Assembly (NCBI RefSeq): GCF_026013965.1
Contig: NZ_CP110341.1
Span: forward strand, 3,658,001 to 3,722,000
Reading direction: 5' to 3'
Length of the DNA stretch: 64,000 bases
Source of the DNA: Brevibacterium sp. JSBI002
GTDB taxonomy: Bacteria > Actinomycetota > Actinomycetes > Actinomycetales > Brevibacteriaceae
A program made the position numbers and the translations under genes. The notes beneath the pieces were generated by a model that was not told the DNA's origin, did not search any database, and saw nothing but the letters and a program-made list of their open reading frames with translations. Positions 17,927 through 26,514 of the stretch are shown in pieces. Numbering within the stretch: position 1 is the first letter of the stretch; the number at the start of each line of letters is the position of its first letter.

Positions 17927-20900
17927 ATGCCCTCTTCGCTTCATCCTGCCTGGTCACATCACCATTCCAACTCCGCGGGACCACGGCACTCGGACGCATT
18001 CGTCCCAGCCATTCTCACCACTCTCGCAGTTCTCGCCGCCCTCATCGCACCCGTGGGTGCGCTTCCCGGTCTTCCGGGTCCCGCCTCCACACCGGCCCAT
18101 GCTGCAGCACCAAGCGAAGACGACCTCGGCAGAGACGGGTCGGCACTGCGCGACGTCGAAACCAAACGCGTGGCTCCGGGACTCGACCTGACGAACTTCT
18201 CCCGTCTCGAGGACGGCGGGTGGAACAACGGCAATGTGCTCACCGCGGACCTCACCACGGACTCCCTGTCGATGGACGTCCGCGACACGGGAAAGGTCGC
18301 CGGCGCCGGTACCACCAGCGAGATCATGGCGGGCGGACCCGAGGGGAAGAAGGCCGTGGCCGCCGTCAACGGCACGTTCTTCGACATCAACCAGTCGTGG
18401 GCACCGATCTACACCTCGGTGTCTCGGGAGGGAATGCGCATCGGCTCGAAGGAGGCCAAACCGGCGCTCACGCTCGAGGGCAAGAAGGCAGCCGTGTCGA
18501 TGCTCTCCGCGGCGGGAACGCTGACCCATGACGGGCAGGAGACGGAACTCGGCGGATTGAACAACCCGGAGCTGAGTCCCGACACCATCGGTGTGTACAA
18601 CGAGGCGTGGGGAGACCATACGCTCGACCGTCCGGTCGGCGGCCCCGATGACATAGCCGCCGAGGTCGCCCGCGTCACTGTCGTCGACGGAGAAGTCACC
18701 GAAGCCTCGGGCATGGTGGACGAAGCGCGCGACCCGGAAATCCCGGCAGACGGACAGGTCCTGCTCGGCCGCGATGCCGGGGCGAAGACGCTGTCGGAAC
18801 TCGAAGTCGGCGACGACGTCGATGTCGAGATCGGACCGAGCGAGGATGTCGACATGGGGATCGCGGGCAGCCACCAGATCCTGGCCGACGGCTCGGTTCC
18901 CGACCTCCCCGCCGGCGACCTCGAAGACACCGAACACCCGCGCACCGCGGTGGGCATCAGCAAGGACGGTTCGGAGCTGTTCGTCACCACCATCGACGGA
19001 CGCAGCGAGTCCTCGGGAGGCATGAGTCTCGAGGACATGGGCGAGTTCTTCTCTGACATCGGCGCCTACAACGCGGTCAACCTCGACGGCGGCGGGTCGA
19101 CGACGATGCTCGCCCGCACAGCCGGCGCAGATGCTCCGGCACTGCAGAACGACCCGTCCGACGGTAAGCAGCGCACCGTCGCCAATGCCCTCGTCTTCTA
19201 TTCCGACGCTCCCGCAGAACAACTGGCCGATGCACAGATCGAGCCCGAACTCGACGGACAGACCACCGTGCTCAAGGGGCTGAGCCGATCAATGAAGGGC
19301 ACCGGGCTCGGTGAGAATCTCGAACCGATCGCCTCCTCCGGAACGTTCTCCGCCGACGGCGGAGTGAAGCTCGCCGACTCCGATGAGTCGAACGCCCATG
19401 TGACCGGTGAGACCACCGGCAAGGGTCGCGTGAGCTATGCCGTCGACGGGCACACCGCGAGACAGGACCTCGATGTGCTCGGCGAACCGGTCGGACTCTG
19501 GCCGAGCGCGCGGAGCATCAACCTCGAGGACGCCCAGGACTCGCAGACGGTGTCCCTGACCGGCTTCGACTCCGAGGGCAGGCGTTCTCTCATCGAAACC
19601 GGCGACATCGACGTCGACGCCGACGAAGGGCTGAGGGTCGACACCGACAGCCTCGGCGAACTCGTCGTCTCCGCCGATTCGTCGACGGCTGGGAAAGGCA
19701 AGGGCTCCCACGACGACGAATCGACGTCCGGGAACGTGAAGCTCACCGTCGGAGACGTGACAACGACGATCCCGGTGACCGTCGGCACCGAAACGACCGA
19801 GGTCCTCGACTTCTCCGACACCTCGGCGTTCACCGACGGCCACGATCGGGCCACCGGCTCATTCACCGCAGGTGAGCCCAGCCCTGATGGCAAGCCGAGC
19901 ATCGATCTCACGTATGACTTCTCCACCTCCTCGGCGACGCGCGGCTACTACCTCATTCCGAAGGAGCCGGTGAAGCTGGAAGGCAACACGGTGGCGTTCG
20001 AGATGATGGTCCGCGGCGACGGCACCGGGGCCTGGCCGAGGCTGCAGGTGAGCACTCCCGACGGCACGGTGACGAACATCGACGGCGACCACATCACCTT
20101 CGACGGGTGGCAGAAGGTCCGCTTCACCGTCCCCGAGGGGCTCTCCCAACCGCTCACCCTCGAACGGATCCGGATGATGGAGACCCGGTCTGCCGAGAAG
20201 TACACGGGGGACATTTCGATCTCCGACCTCCAAGCGATCTCCACCCCTGAAACCGACGATCCGGCCACCTCAGCGCGGCATGATCCGGCGCTGCTGACGA
20301 CAGGGACCGTCGCTGACCGTCCGCAGAACATCGCCGTGATGAGCGACGCCCAGTTCGTCGCCACCGACCCGGACTTCGAAGCGGTCAAGGGTGCCAGGCG
20401 GACGCTCAAGGAGATCCGTGCCGAAAAGCCGGACCTGCTCGTCATCAACGGCGACCTCGTCGACGAGGCCTCTCCGGAGGATTTCGAGCTGGCGAAGACG
20501 ATCCTCGACGAGGAGTGGGATGAGTCGATCCCCTACATCTACGTGCCCGGCAACCACGAGATCATGGGTGGGGAGATCGGAAACTTCGAGCACGCTTTCG
20601 GCTCCCCGACCGGCGAGCGCACCGTGGGGCGGACGAAGATCGTGACCCTGAATTCCTCGGACGGGACCCTCAACGGCAGCGATGATTCGCAGTTGAACAT
20701 GCTCGAAGACGCCCTCGACGAGGTGGCCGAAAGTGACGAGCTGACCGGCATCACCGTGTTCTTCCACCATCCCCCGCAGGATCCGCTGCCGTCGAAGACA
20801 AGCCAGCTCGGGGACCGACGGGAGGCCGAGGAACTCGAGAAGAAGCTCGGAGAGTTCCGCAAGGACAGCGGGAAATCCGCGGCCGTGGTCAACGGCCACG

Positions 20901-21877
20901 TAGGAGCATTCCACGGGTCCGCGGTGGAGGGTGTGAGCTACCTGATCAACGGCAATTCCGGGAAGGATCCGGCCGGCACCGCGGCGACCGGCGGATTCAC
21001 CGGGTGGACGATGCTCGGCGTCGATCCCGGCGTCGGCGACGTCGGTGACGATCCGAGCACGGCCGATCGGGTGTGCTGGCTGGCCGCGGAGACGAAGCCG
21101 CGCGTCGATTCGATCTCACTCGAGGCACCCGGTTCCCTGGCCCCGGGACAATCCGCGGACGTCGCGGCATCCTTCACACAGGGTGAGCGCACCGTTCCCG
21201 TCGGGTGGCCGGCGACCGCCCAATGGGGCGGCGACGGTGTCGTGGTCGATTCCGGCGCCGAGGCGGCTATGCAGAAGGCGACGGGCGCACAGGTCAGTGC
21301 CCGGTCGGCCGGGTCCGGTGCCCCCGAGGCGGCCTCCGACGTCGTCCGCGTCAACCCGGCGACGGGGCAGATCACCGCGGAGAACCCGGGAACCGCGGTC
21401 CTCGAGGTCACCGTCAACGGCAAGACCGCGAAGACCACCATCGAGGTCGCGGGGGAAGAACCGCCTCCGGGTCCCGGCGATGACGACGGATCGGCCGACA
21501 GCGGCGGATCCGCCGACAGTGCGGGAGCTGAGGACGGCTCATCGGAGGGGTCGGACGATGACGGCGCCTCGACCAAGGCCTCGGCCGGTGCCGATGAGGA
21601 TTCCTCGGCGGGAAGCGGTTCGGACGGCTCCGGTTCCGATGGCTCCGCTTCGGGAGTCTCGAACGATGGATCGTCGAGTGCCTCGGCGGGAAACGGTGCA
21701 AACGCGGACGGATCGCCCGACGGGGACAGTTCGCCCGACGGGGGTGGCGATCTGCCACGCACCGGCGGACCGGTTCTGCTCACCGCACTGCTCGGCGCGT
21801 TGCTGGTCATCGGCGGGATCATCGCCGTCCGCGCGGCCCGCGTCCGGCGGGCCGGCCGCCCGGCGGGGAGGCACTGA
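17927..21877 (+). CDS. LPXTG-anchored surface protein: phosphodiester glycosidase (NAGPA) + calcineurin-like phosphoesterase
   Basis: 1316 residues. Order of parts: signal/anchor helix about 25-48; NAGPA/DUF2233 phosphodiester glycosidase domain about 75-430 (VNGTFFDINQ near 146, NLDGGGSTTMLAR near 384); a beta-rich middle region; a metallophosphoesterase domain about 800-1040 with VMSDAQF, LLVINGDLVDE, VPGNHE, FFHHPP and VNGHVGAFHG; an Ig-like stretch about 1065-1180; a Ser/Gly/Asp-rich linker; then the sorting signal LPRTGG at 1276, a membrane helix and a basic tail. NAGPA domains remove sugars from phosphodiester links; the second domain could then act on phosphomonoester or diester products. 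The first metal motif is D-x-Q rather than the commoner D-x-H. It probably acts on wall polymers (teichoic acid-like) or extracellular sugars. It lies between selC and selD, with no evident link to selenium. Confidence 0.85.
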   Translation: MPSSLHPAWSHHHSNSAGPRHSDAFVPAILTTLAVLAALIAPVGALPGLPGPASTPAHAAAPSEDDLGRDGSALRDVETKRVAPGLDLTNFSRLEDGGWNNGNVLTADLTTDSLSMDVRDTGKVAGAGTTSEIMAGGPEGKKAVAAVNGTFFDINQSWAPIYTSVSREGMRIGSKEAKPALTLEGKKAAVSMLSAAGTLTHDGQETELGGLNNPELSPDTIGVYNEAWGDHTLDRPVGGPDDIAAEVARVTVVDGEVTEASGMVDEARDPEIPADGQVLLGRDAGAKTLSELEVGDDVDVEIGPSEDVDMGIAGSHQILADGSVPDLPAGDLEDTEHPRTAVGISKDGSELFVTTIDGRSESSGGMSLEDMGEFFSDIGAYNAVNLDGGGSTTMLARTAGADAPALQNDPSDGKQRTVANALVFYSDAPAEQLADAQIEPELDGQTTVLKGLSRSMKGTGLGENLEPIASSGTFSADGGVKLADSDESNAHVTGETTGKGRVSYAVDGHTARQDLDVLGEPVGLWPSARSINLEDAQDSQTVSLTGFDSEGRRSLIETGDIDVDADEGLRVDTDSLGELVVSADSSTAGKGKGSHDDESTSGNVKLTVGDVTTTIPVTVGTETTEVLDFSDTSAFTDGHDRATGSFTAGEPSPDGKPSIDLTYDFSTSSATRGYYLIPKEPVKLEGNTVAFEMMVRGDGTGAWPRLQVSTPDGTVTNIDGDHITFDGWQKVRFTVPEGLSQPLTLERIRMMETRSAEKYTGDISISDLQAISTPETDDPATSARHDPALLTTGTVADRPQNIAVMSDAQFVATDPDFEAVKGARRTLKEIRAEKPDLLVINGDLVDEASPEDFELAKTILDEEWDESIPYIYVPGNHEIMGGEIGNFEHAFGSPTGERTVGRTKIVTLNSSDGTLNGSDDSQLNMLEDALDEVAESDELTGITVFFHHPPQDPLPSKTSQLGDRREAEELEKKLGEFRKDSGKSAAVVNGHVGAFHGSAVEGVSYLINGNSGKDPAGTAATGGFTGWTMLGVDPGVGDVGDDPSTADRVCWLAAETKPRVDSISLEAPGSLAPGQSADVAASFTQGERTVPVGWPATAQWGGDGVVVDSGAEAAMQKATGAQVSARSAGSGAPEAASDVVRVNPATGQITAENPGTAVLEVTVNGKTAKTTIEVAGEEPPPGPGDDDGSADSGGSADSAGAEDGSSEGSDDDGASTKASAGADEDSSAGSGSDGSGSDGSASGVSNDGSSSASAGNGANADGSPDGDSSPDGGGDLPRTGGPVLLTALLGALLVIGGIIAVRAARVRRAGRPAGRH

Positions 21878-21976
21878 CCCGGGCGAACGACCGGCCGTGC
21901 GCCCGTACGGAGGTGCACGGACGCCTCGGCGACGGAATGGAATCGGGCGTCCGTCGAAGCCCTTGACCGCCGGTGT

Positions 21977-21982
21977 TAGTCT
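21977..21982 (+). promoter_or_regulatory. -10 hexamer TAGTCT, leaderless-type start of selD
   Basis: TAGTCT ends 6 bases before the selD ATG at 21989. No Shine-Dalgarno sequence is present between. Confidence 0.55.
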
Positions 21983-21988
21983 CGCAGT

Positions 21989-22975
21989 ATGACTGCGATT
22001 CAGGATCGTCTGACCTCGTTCGCCCACGGTGGAGGATGTGCGTGCAAGATCCCGCCGGGTGAACTCGAGGACGCGGTGCGCGGGCTAGTCGGCCAGTCCG
22101 GTCCAGACGTCCTTGTCGGCCTCGATGACGGTGATGATGCCTCGGCGGTGCGGGTCCGTGACGACCTTGCGGTGCTCTCGACGGCGGACTTCTTCACTCC
22201 CGTCGTCGACGATGCTTACGACTGGGGTCGGATCGCGGCGGCCAACGCGCTCTCCGACATCTACGCGATGGGCGGGACCCCGGTGACGGCGATCAACCTC
22301 GTCGGGTGGCCGCGGGAGAAGCTGCCGATGGAGCTGCTCACCGAGGTGCTTCGCGGCGGGCTCGACGTGGCGGCACAGGCGAACTGCCCCGTTGCCGGCG
22401 GACATTCGATCGACGATCCCGAACCGAAGTACGGCATGGCCGTCACCGGCGTGGCCCACCCGGATGAACTCATGCGCAATGATGCCGCCGAGGTGGGTCT
22501 TCCCCTGACATTGACCAAGCCGATCGGCGTGGGCATCCTCAACAATCGGCACAAGCAGACCGGCGAGGTCTCCGAGGAGGCCATCGCCACGATGACCGCG
22601 CTCAACGACGAAGCCTCACGCGCCGCTGTCGCGGCCGGAGTGCGAGCAGCCACCGACGTCACCGGTTTCGGTCTGCTCGGGCACCTGTTCAAGATGGCGC
22701 GGGCCTCCGGGGTCGGAGCGGTCATCGATGCGTCTGCGGTACCCCGCCTCGGCGGTGTCGATGAGTCGATCGCTGACGGGTACGTGTCCGGCGGAACCAG
22801 GCGAAACCTCGACTGGGTGCGGCCTCATCTGACTGCGGATGATTCCGTGACCGAGGACGATCTGCTCCTTCTGGCCGACGCGCAGACCTCCGGCGGGCTG
22901 CTCGTCGTCGGTGAACTGCCCGGTCACCCCGTCATCGGTGAGATCGTTGCTGGGTCTGGCGTGCACGTGCGGTAA
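21989..22975 (+). CDS. selD: Selenide, water dikinase (selenophosphate synthetase)
   Basis: 328 residues. Makes selenophosphate from selenide and ATP, the donor used by SelA. The N-terminal active-site loop is HGGGCACKIPPGEL: Cys takes the position that is Sec in some SelD proteins, and Lys follows as expected. VGLDDGDDASAVR, STADFFTPVVDDAYDWGRI and NALSDIYAMGG are ATP/metal-binding segments of the family. Opposite strand to selCAB, separated from them by the large LPXTG protein gene. Likely read from a leaderless mRNA. Confidence 0.95.
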   Translation: MTAIQDRLTSFAHGGGCACKIPPGELEDAVRGLVGQSGPDVLVGLDDGDDASAVRVRDDLAVLSTADFFTPVVDDAYDWGRIAAANALSDIYAMGGTPVTAINLVGWPREKLPMELLTEVLRGGLDVAAQANCPVAGGHSIDDPEPKYGMAVTGVAHPDELMRNDAAEVGLPLTLTKPIGVGILNNRHKQTGEVSEEAIATMTALNDEASRAAVAAGVRAATDVTGFGLLGHLFKMARASGVGAVIDASAVPRLGGVDESIADGYVSGGTRRNLDWVRPHLTADDSVTEDDLLLLADAQTSGGLLVVGELPGHPVIGEIVAGSGVHVR

Positions 22976-23068
22976 TTGGTTTGGACAGGTGCCTGACTGA
23001 GTTTGTGAACGGTCTGGGTTCTGAGCAGATTCGAAGCTAGATTTCATTTGTAGTCTCAGTGCCCTTGC

Positions 23069-23074
23069 TAGCGT
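23069..23074 (+). promoter_or_regulatory. -10 hexamer TAGCGT, leaderless-type start
   Basis: TAGCGT ends 7 bases before the ATG at 23082, with no ribosome binding site. Confidence 0.5.
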
Positions 23075-23081
23075 GCAGAGT

Positions 23082-23753
23082 ATGGGACTTCAAGACTTCA
23101 TTTTTGGCCGAACAGACAAGCAGCGAGCCAAGCGGGCCGAGAAGATACGACAGAAATTTGGTTCGGATCCTGAGCTGACTCCAATCATGCTGGAGGTGCT
23201 GACCAAGGCAAACGATGTCCCTGATGAAACGAAGATCGCTCTGTACAAGGAGGCGGTTCCGGCAGGTGCGGATCCGACTCGAGTTTCACTCGCCTTTCAG
23301 CTCGAGGAGAGCCTCCACCAAGTTGCTGTCCTCTTCCCCGACGGCCTGAGCATTTTCACTCGGAAACACGGAAAGCAGAAGAATGGGGAACCTCATCCCA
23401 TCACTGGGGCGCAGATGCCGTTCTGGGGAATCCAGTCCGTCGAAATCCGAACCCTGCAGAATGCAGATACCGCTCTCATCGTCAGCGGCAGCGATGGGAA
23501 GCAACCCTATCGACTGGCATATCTGAACACAGACGCCAAAGAGATCAAGTCCTTCGCCGAGGATCTTGAGGCCGCGCGCAAGGCCGATGCTCAGCGAAGG
23601 GCCGAGCGACCGAGGGTCAACATCGATTCTTCACTTTCACCGGAAGAACAGCTCAAAGCCTTGCAGCAGATGCGCGAGATGACCAACATGCCTGACGACG
23701 CCTACGAAGCCGCCGTCCGTAAGATCAAAGAGAGCCAGACTACTTGGGAGTGA
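23082..23753 (+). CDS. Uncharacterised protein, possible PH-like domain with SHOCT-like C-terminus
   Basis: 223 residues from the ATG at 23082 (an in-frame codon 9 bases earlier is less likely). A basic N-terminal helix (DKQRAKRAEKIRQKF) is followed by a beta-rich middle (residues about 65-165, IQSVEIRTLQNADTALIV, LAYLNTDAKEIKSFAEDL) that resembles bacterial PH/DUF1707-like folds. The tail LSPEEQLKALQQMREMTNMP then DDAYEAAVRKI looks like a SHOCT oligomerisation motif. Soluble, no signal peptide. Base composition is less GC-rich than neighbours, hinting at a different origin. Its last 14 bases overlap the convergent small membrane protein gene. Function unknown. Confidence 0.6.
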   Translation: MGLQDFIFGRTDKQRAKRAEKIRQKFGSDPELTPIMLEVLTKANDVPDETKIALYKEAVPAGADPTRVSLAFQLEESLHQVAVLFPDGLSIFTRKHGKQKNGEPHPITGAQMPFWGIQSVEIRTLQNADTALIVSGSDGKQPYRLAYLNTDAKEIKSFAEDLEAARKADAQRRAERPRVNIDSSLSPEEQLKALQQMREMTNMPDDAYEAAVRKIKESQTTWE

Positions 23754-23958
23754 CGTCCTCGTCGCGGAATTGACGGAAGCTGGCCATACAGAACCAGAAG
23801 ATGACCCCCTGGACGAGTCCGAACAGCAGTGTCTGCCACCACCTGAACATCCCATTGCTCCATCCAAGGAAATTCATTAGGACGTAGACCAGCGGAAAGG
23901 CCACCGCCACCGACACACCGAGCCTGACGCTCTCGCGATCATTGAGCAACTTCTTCAT
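23740..23958 (-). CDS. Small two-helix membrane protein
   Basis: 72 residues: a basic N-terminus, a hydrophobic helix about 13-31 (VSVAVAFPLVYVLMNFLG), a short FRWWQ turn, and a second helix about 41-58 (LLFGLVQGVIFWFCMASF), then a charged tail. No family recognised. Convergent overlap of 14 bases with the PH/SHOCT-like gene. Lower GC than surroundings. Confidence 0.6.
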   Translation of the reverse strand: MKKLLNDRESVRLGVSVAVAFPLVYVLMNFLGWSNGMFRWWQTLLFGLVQGVIFWFCMASFRQFRDEDVTPK

Positions 23959-24065
23959 AGGATACTCACGCTATCGAACGAGAGCGATATTGCAAGGCTG
24001 TTTGCCAACCGGCTGAGTATCACTCACCGTTAGCGTCTAATCACCTCGCAGCACCGGGGTGTTTT

Positions 24066-24147
24066 GGCGCTAGCGGTGTGGGATGCCAACGGAACTGTAT
24101 AAGTACCCACTGGCGGTGAGAAGTTGGCACTATCAGTGTTTAGCGCC
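24066..24147. repeat. 82-base imperfect inverted repeat at the end of the fdh operon
   Basis: Two nested 7-base arms pair: GGCGCTA (24066-24072) with TAGCGCC (24141-24147), and TGCCAAC (24084-24090) with GTTGGCA (24123-24129). The inner spacers are equal (11 bases each). The element includes the stop codon of fdhC, so it may end fdh transcription, or it may be a small mobile-element remnant. The centre is AT-rich. Confidence 0.55.
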
Positions 24148-25390
24148 CGGTGGTGATGGAGTCGTCGGTGATGCCGCGAGCCCGACGTTCCTCGAGGCGA
24201 GCGCGCTGCGGTTCGACCACGTGGCGCGGGTCCTTCGTCGATTCGATTCCGGCCTCCAACACGCCGAAACGCGTGTACGCCGAGGCGGCAGCGAGTGCCG
24301 CACCGGAGACGACGGACAGTCCGCGCAGAACAGCACGCGTCTTCCAACTCCGTTTGCCCAAGGTTCCGGAGCTGGCACCAGACGCCAGTTTCTTCCCGAA
24401 CACGCGCGCCCCCACCTCGACGGCGGCGGCACCGACGGCCCCGACGATGAGCAGCTTCTCGGCCCGATGCAACTTGTGTCCCGGCTCGCCGTCGTCCAAC
24501 GGATCGACCTCGGCCGGGTGCATGCGCTTCCTCATCGCCGACATCGCATAAGCCTCTCCGGCGGTGCCGGTGAGCGCGAGCAGTCGGGCCGGGCCGGTCT
24601 CGGCCACCGGTGCCAATGCCATCGCGGCACCTCCGGCGGCCATCGAAGCCGAGGACACGAACACATACGGCAGACCATTGCGACCGGCAGCGTTCCAGGT
24701 CGGAACGGCCGTCGCCCCGAGAAGCACAGCGGTATATGCGGCTAGCGGAGTGGCGAAGAAGGCGGATTCGACGGCCGCCGGCGTCTCCATCGCATGGAGC
24801 ACCTTGCGCAGCGGGCCCAGAGGCAGCAGCTTCTCACCGGTGATCCGGTCGAGTTCGATCGCGAAGGTCACTCCTGATCCGACACCGAAGCCGGAGAGGA
24901 TCCACGTGCCCAGGCTCATCGGCGACGAGACTTTGACCACGCGCATCATATTGAGGAATCGTTCGGGCCTGCCGAGGTCGGCCACGAGAGCGGCACCGCC
25001 GATGCCGGTGGCCGCTATCGCAGTCATCCGGGAGGCGATGCGCAGACCCGGCCGGTCGGTCAGCTGCGCGCCGAAGCCGAGCAGAGACGAACCGCCGGCC
25101 AGACCGCCGAGGAACAGGTACGTCCCGATCTCATCGCCCCACGGCGGGGCCTTGACGATCGCTCGACCGTAGTAGGACGTGAACTCGACGTCCTCGACCA
25201 TGGGCATCTCCCGGTTGCCGTCGGCACCGCGGTTCTTCCACCCGCCGCCGCGACCGTTGCCGCCGCGACCGCCCCGACGGCCACCGGAACCGTCAGATCC
25301 GCCGCGACCGCCACGGCCGCCTCGGCGACGTTTTCTGCGTCCGCCTTCCGGCTCGGGTGGGCGGTAGGAATCAAATTCTGAGGTGCTCAT
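24140..25390 (-). CDS. NrfD-family membrane subunit of formate dehydrogenase
   Basis: 416 residues from ATG at 25390, which overlaps the end of fdhB by 4 bases. Residues about 75-400 are a polytopic NrfD/PsrC-type quinone-interacting protein (GTYLFLGGLAGGSSLLG, DLGRPERFLNMMRVVK, SPMSLGTWIL). It would pass electrons from the iron-sulfur subunit to menaquinone. Unusual: residues 16-55 are an Arg/Gly-rich stretch (GRRKRRRGGRGGRGG and more) not normal for this family. Third gene of fdhA-fdhB-fdhC. Confidence 0.85.
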   Translation of the reverse strand: MSTSEFDSYRPPEPEGGRRKRRRGGRGGRGGSDGSGGRRGGRGGNGRGGGWKNRGADGNREMPMVEDVEFTSYYGRAIVKAPPWGDEIGTYLFLGGLAGGSSLLGFGAQLTDRPGLRIASRMTAIAATGIGGAALVADLGRPERFLNMMRVVKVSSPMSLGTWILSGFGVGSGVTFAIELDRITGEKLLPLGPLRKVLHAMETPAAVESAFFATPLAAYTAVLLGATAVPTWNAAGRNGLPYVFVSSASMAAGGAAMALAPVAETGPARLLALTGTAGEAYAMSAMRKRMHPAEVDPLDDGEPGHKLHRAEKLLIVGAVGAAAVEVGARVFGKKLASGASSGTLGKRSWKTRAVLRGLSVVSGAALAAASAYTRFGVLEAGIESTKDPRHVVEPQRARLEERRARGITDDSITTGR

Positions 25391-26514
25391 GAACGGCGGC
25401 TCCCAAGGAACGCGAGTCCGGCCGCGGCGACCATGCCCAGCGCCGCGATCCCGGCGTTGGCGTACATCTTCGGCAGGTCCTTGGTCGCGACCCGCGGGTC
25501 CGGCGGCAGGCCGTAGACCTCGGGTTCGTCGAGGAGGAGGAACACGGATCCGGTGCCGCCGACCCCGTCGTTCGGGTTCGCCCCGTAGAGGCGAGCCTCG
25601 GTCAGTCCCTTCGCGTGGAGTTCGGCCACTCGGTCGTGCGCCTGGTCGACCATGTCCTGACGGTCGCCGAACTTGATCGACTGAGTCGGGCAGGTCTGCG
25701 CGCAGGCTGGTTCCTGACCCTCGACGAGGCGGTCGTAGCAGAGGGTGCACTTATTCGCGGTACCCGCGTTCGGCACATCCATGTCCGCGGCCTTGCGATC
25801 ATCCCGGTCAGTAGGGGTGTTGATCGTGCCGTCGTCGCGGCGTTCGATGACGCCGAAGGGGCAGCCGGCCACACAGGTTCCACAGCCGTTGCAGACATCG
25901 TTCTGGACGACGACGGTGTCGAATTCGGTGCGGAAGAGCGCGCCGGTCGGGCACACGTCGAGGCAGCCGGCGTGCGTGCAGTGTTTGCACACGTCAGACG
26001 ACATCAGCCACCGGAAGTCCGCGGTGTCCGGGGGCGTCGTGTCGACGTTCGACAGGTCGGTCGGCTCCAGAGCACCCGGTGCCAGCAGATCGACGTTGAG
26101 CTCAGGCGTCGTCGGCAGACCGGCGGAGGTCCGGCCCTCGGCCGCCGCACCCAGGGCCCCGTCCAGCGGCTGAGCGGCGGCAGACTCATCGGTGCGCGGG
26201 CGGATCGTGGGCATGCCGAGATTGACGAGCTTGCGCCCGGATTCCCGAGCCTTCTCGATGCGCTCGGAATCCTGTTCGACGAAAGCGACGTGACGCCACG
26301 TGTTCGCACCGACGCTGCCCGTATTGTCATACGACGAACCGAGCAGTTCGAAGGTGCCGTCCTGCGGGTTGCGGTTCCACTCTTTGCACGCGACTTCGCA
26401 GGCCTTGCAGCCGATGCAGATCGAGGTGTCGGTGAAGAATCCCTTGCGGCTGTGCGCGGAATCGTGCCAGTGCCCGTCCGCGAGCGTGTCGTCATCGATC
26501 GTCGGTGTCGACAT
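25387..26514 (-). CDS. Formate dehydrogenase iron-sulfur (beta) subunit, four 4Fe-4S clusters
   Basis: 375 residues. Sixteen cysteines in four ferredoxin-type groups: CIGCKACEVACKEW near the N-terminus, CKHCTHAGCLDVCP, CNGCGTCVAGCPFG and CTLCYDRLVEGQEPACAQTCP. A C-terminal hydrophobic helix (IAALGMVAAAGLAFLG) anchors it to the membrane, as in FdnH/FdhB proteins. Start and stop overlap its neighbours (1 and 4 bases), so it is translated with fdhA and fdhC. Carries electrons from FdhA to the NrfD-like subunit. Confidence 0.92.
   Translation of the reverse strand: MSTPTIDDDTLADGHWHDSAHSRKGFFTDTSICIGCKACEVACKEWNRNPQDGTFELLGSSYDNTGSVGANTWRHVAFVEQDSERIEKARESGRKLVNLGMPTIRPRTDESAAAQPLDGALGAAAEGRTSAGLPTTPELNVDLLAPGALEPTDLSNVDTTPPDTADFRWLMSSDVCKHCTHAGCLDVCPTGALFRTEFDTVVVQNDVCNGCGTCVAGCPFGVIERRDDGTINTPTDRDDRKAADMDVPNAGTANKCTLCYDRLVEGQEPACAQTCPTQSIKFGDRQDMVDQAHDRVAELHAKGLTEARLYGANPNDGVGGTGSVFLLLDEPEVYGLPPDPRVATKDLPKMYANAGIAALGMVAAAGLAFLGSRRS

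Noticed and set aside
17954..19222. Long minus-strand open frame opposite the LPXTG protein
   Set aside because: Antisense shadow in high-GC DNA with no family features.
21989..22975. SelD as a second selenoprotein
   Set aside because: The active-site position is an ordinary cysteine codon; no in-frame TGA.
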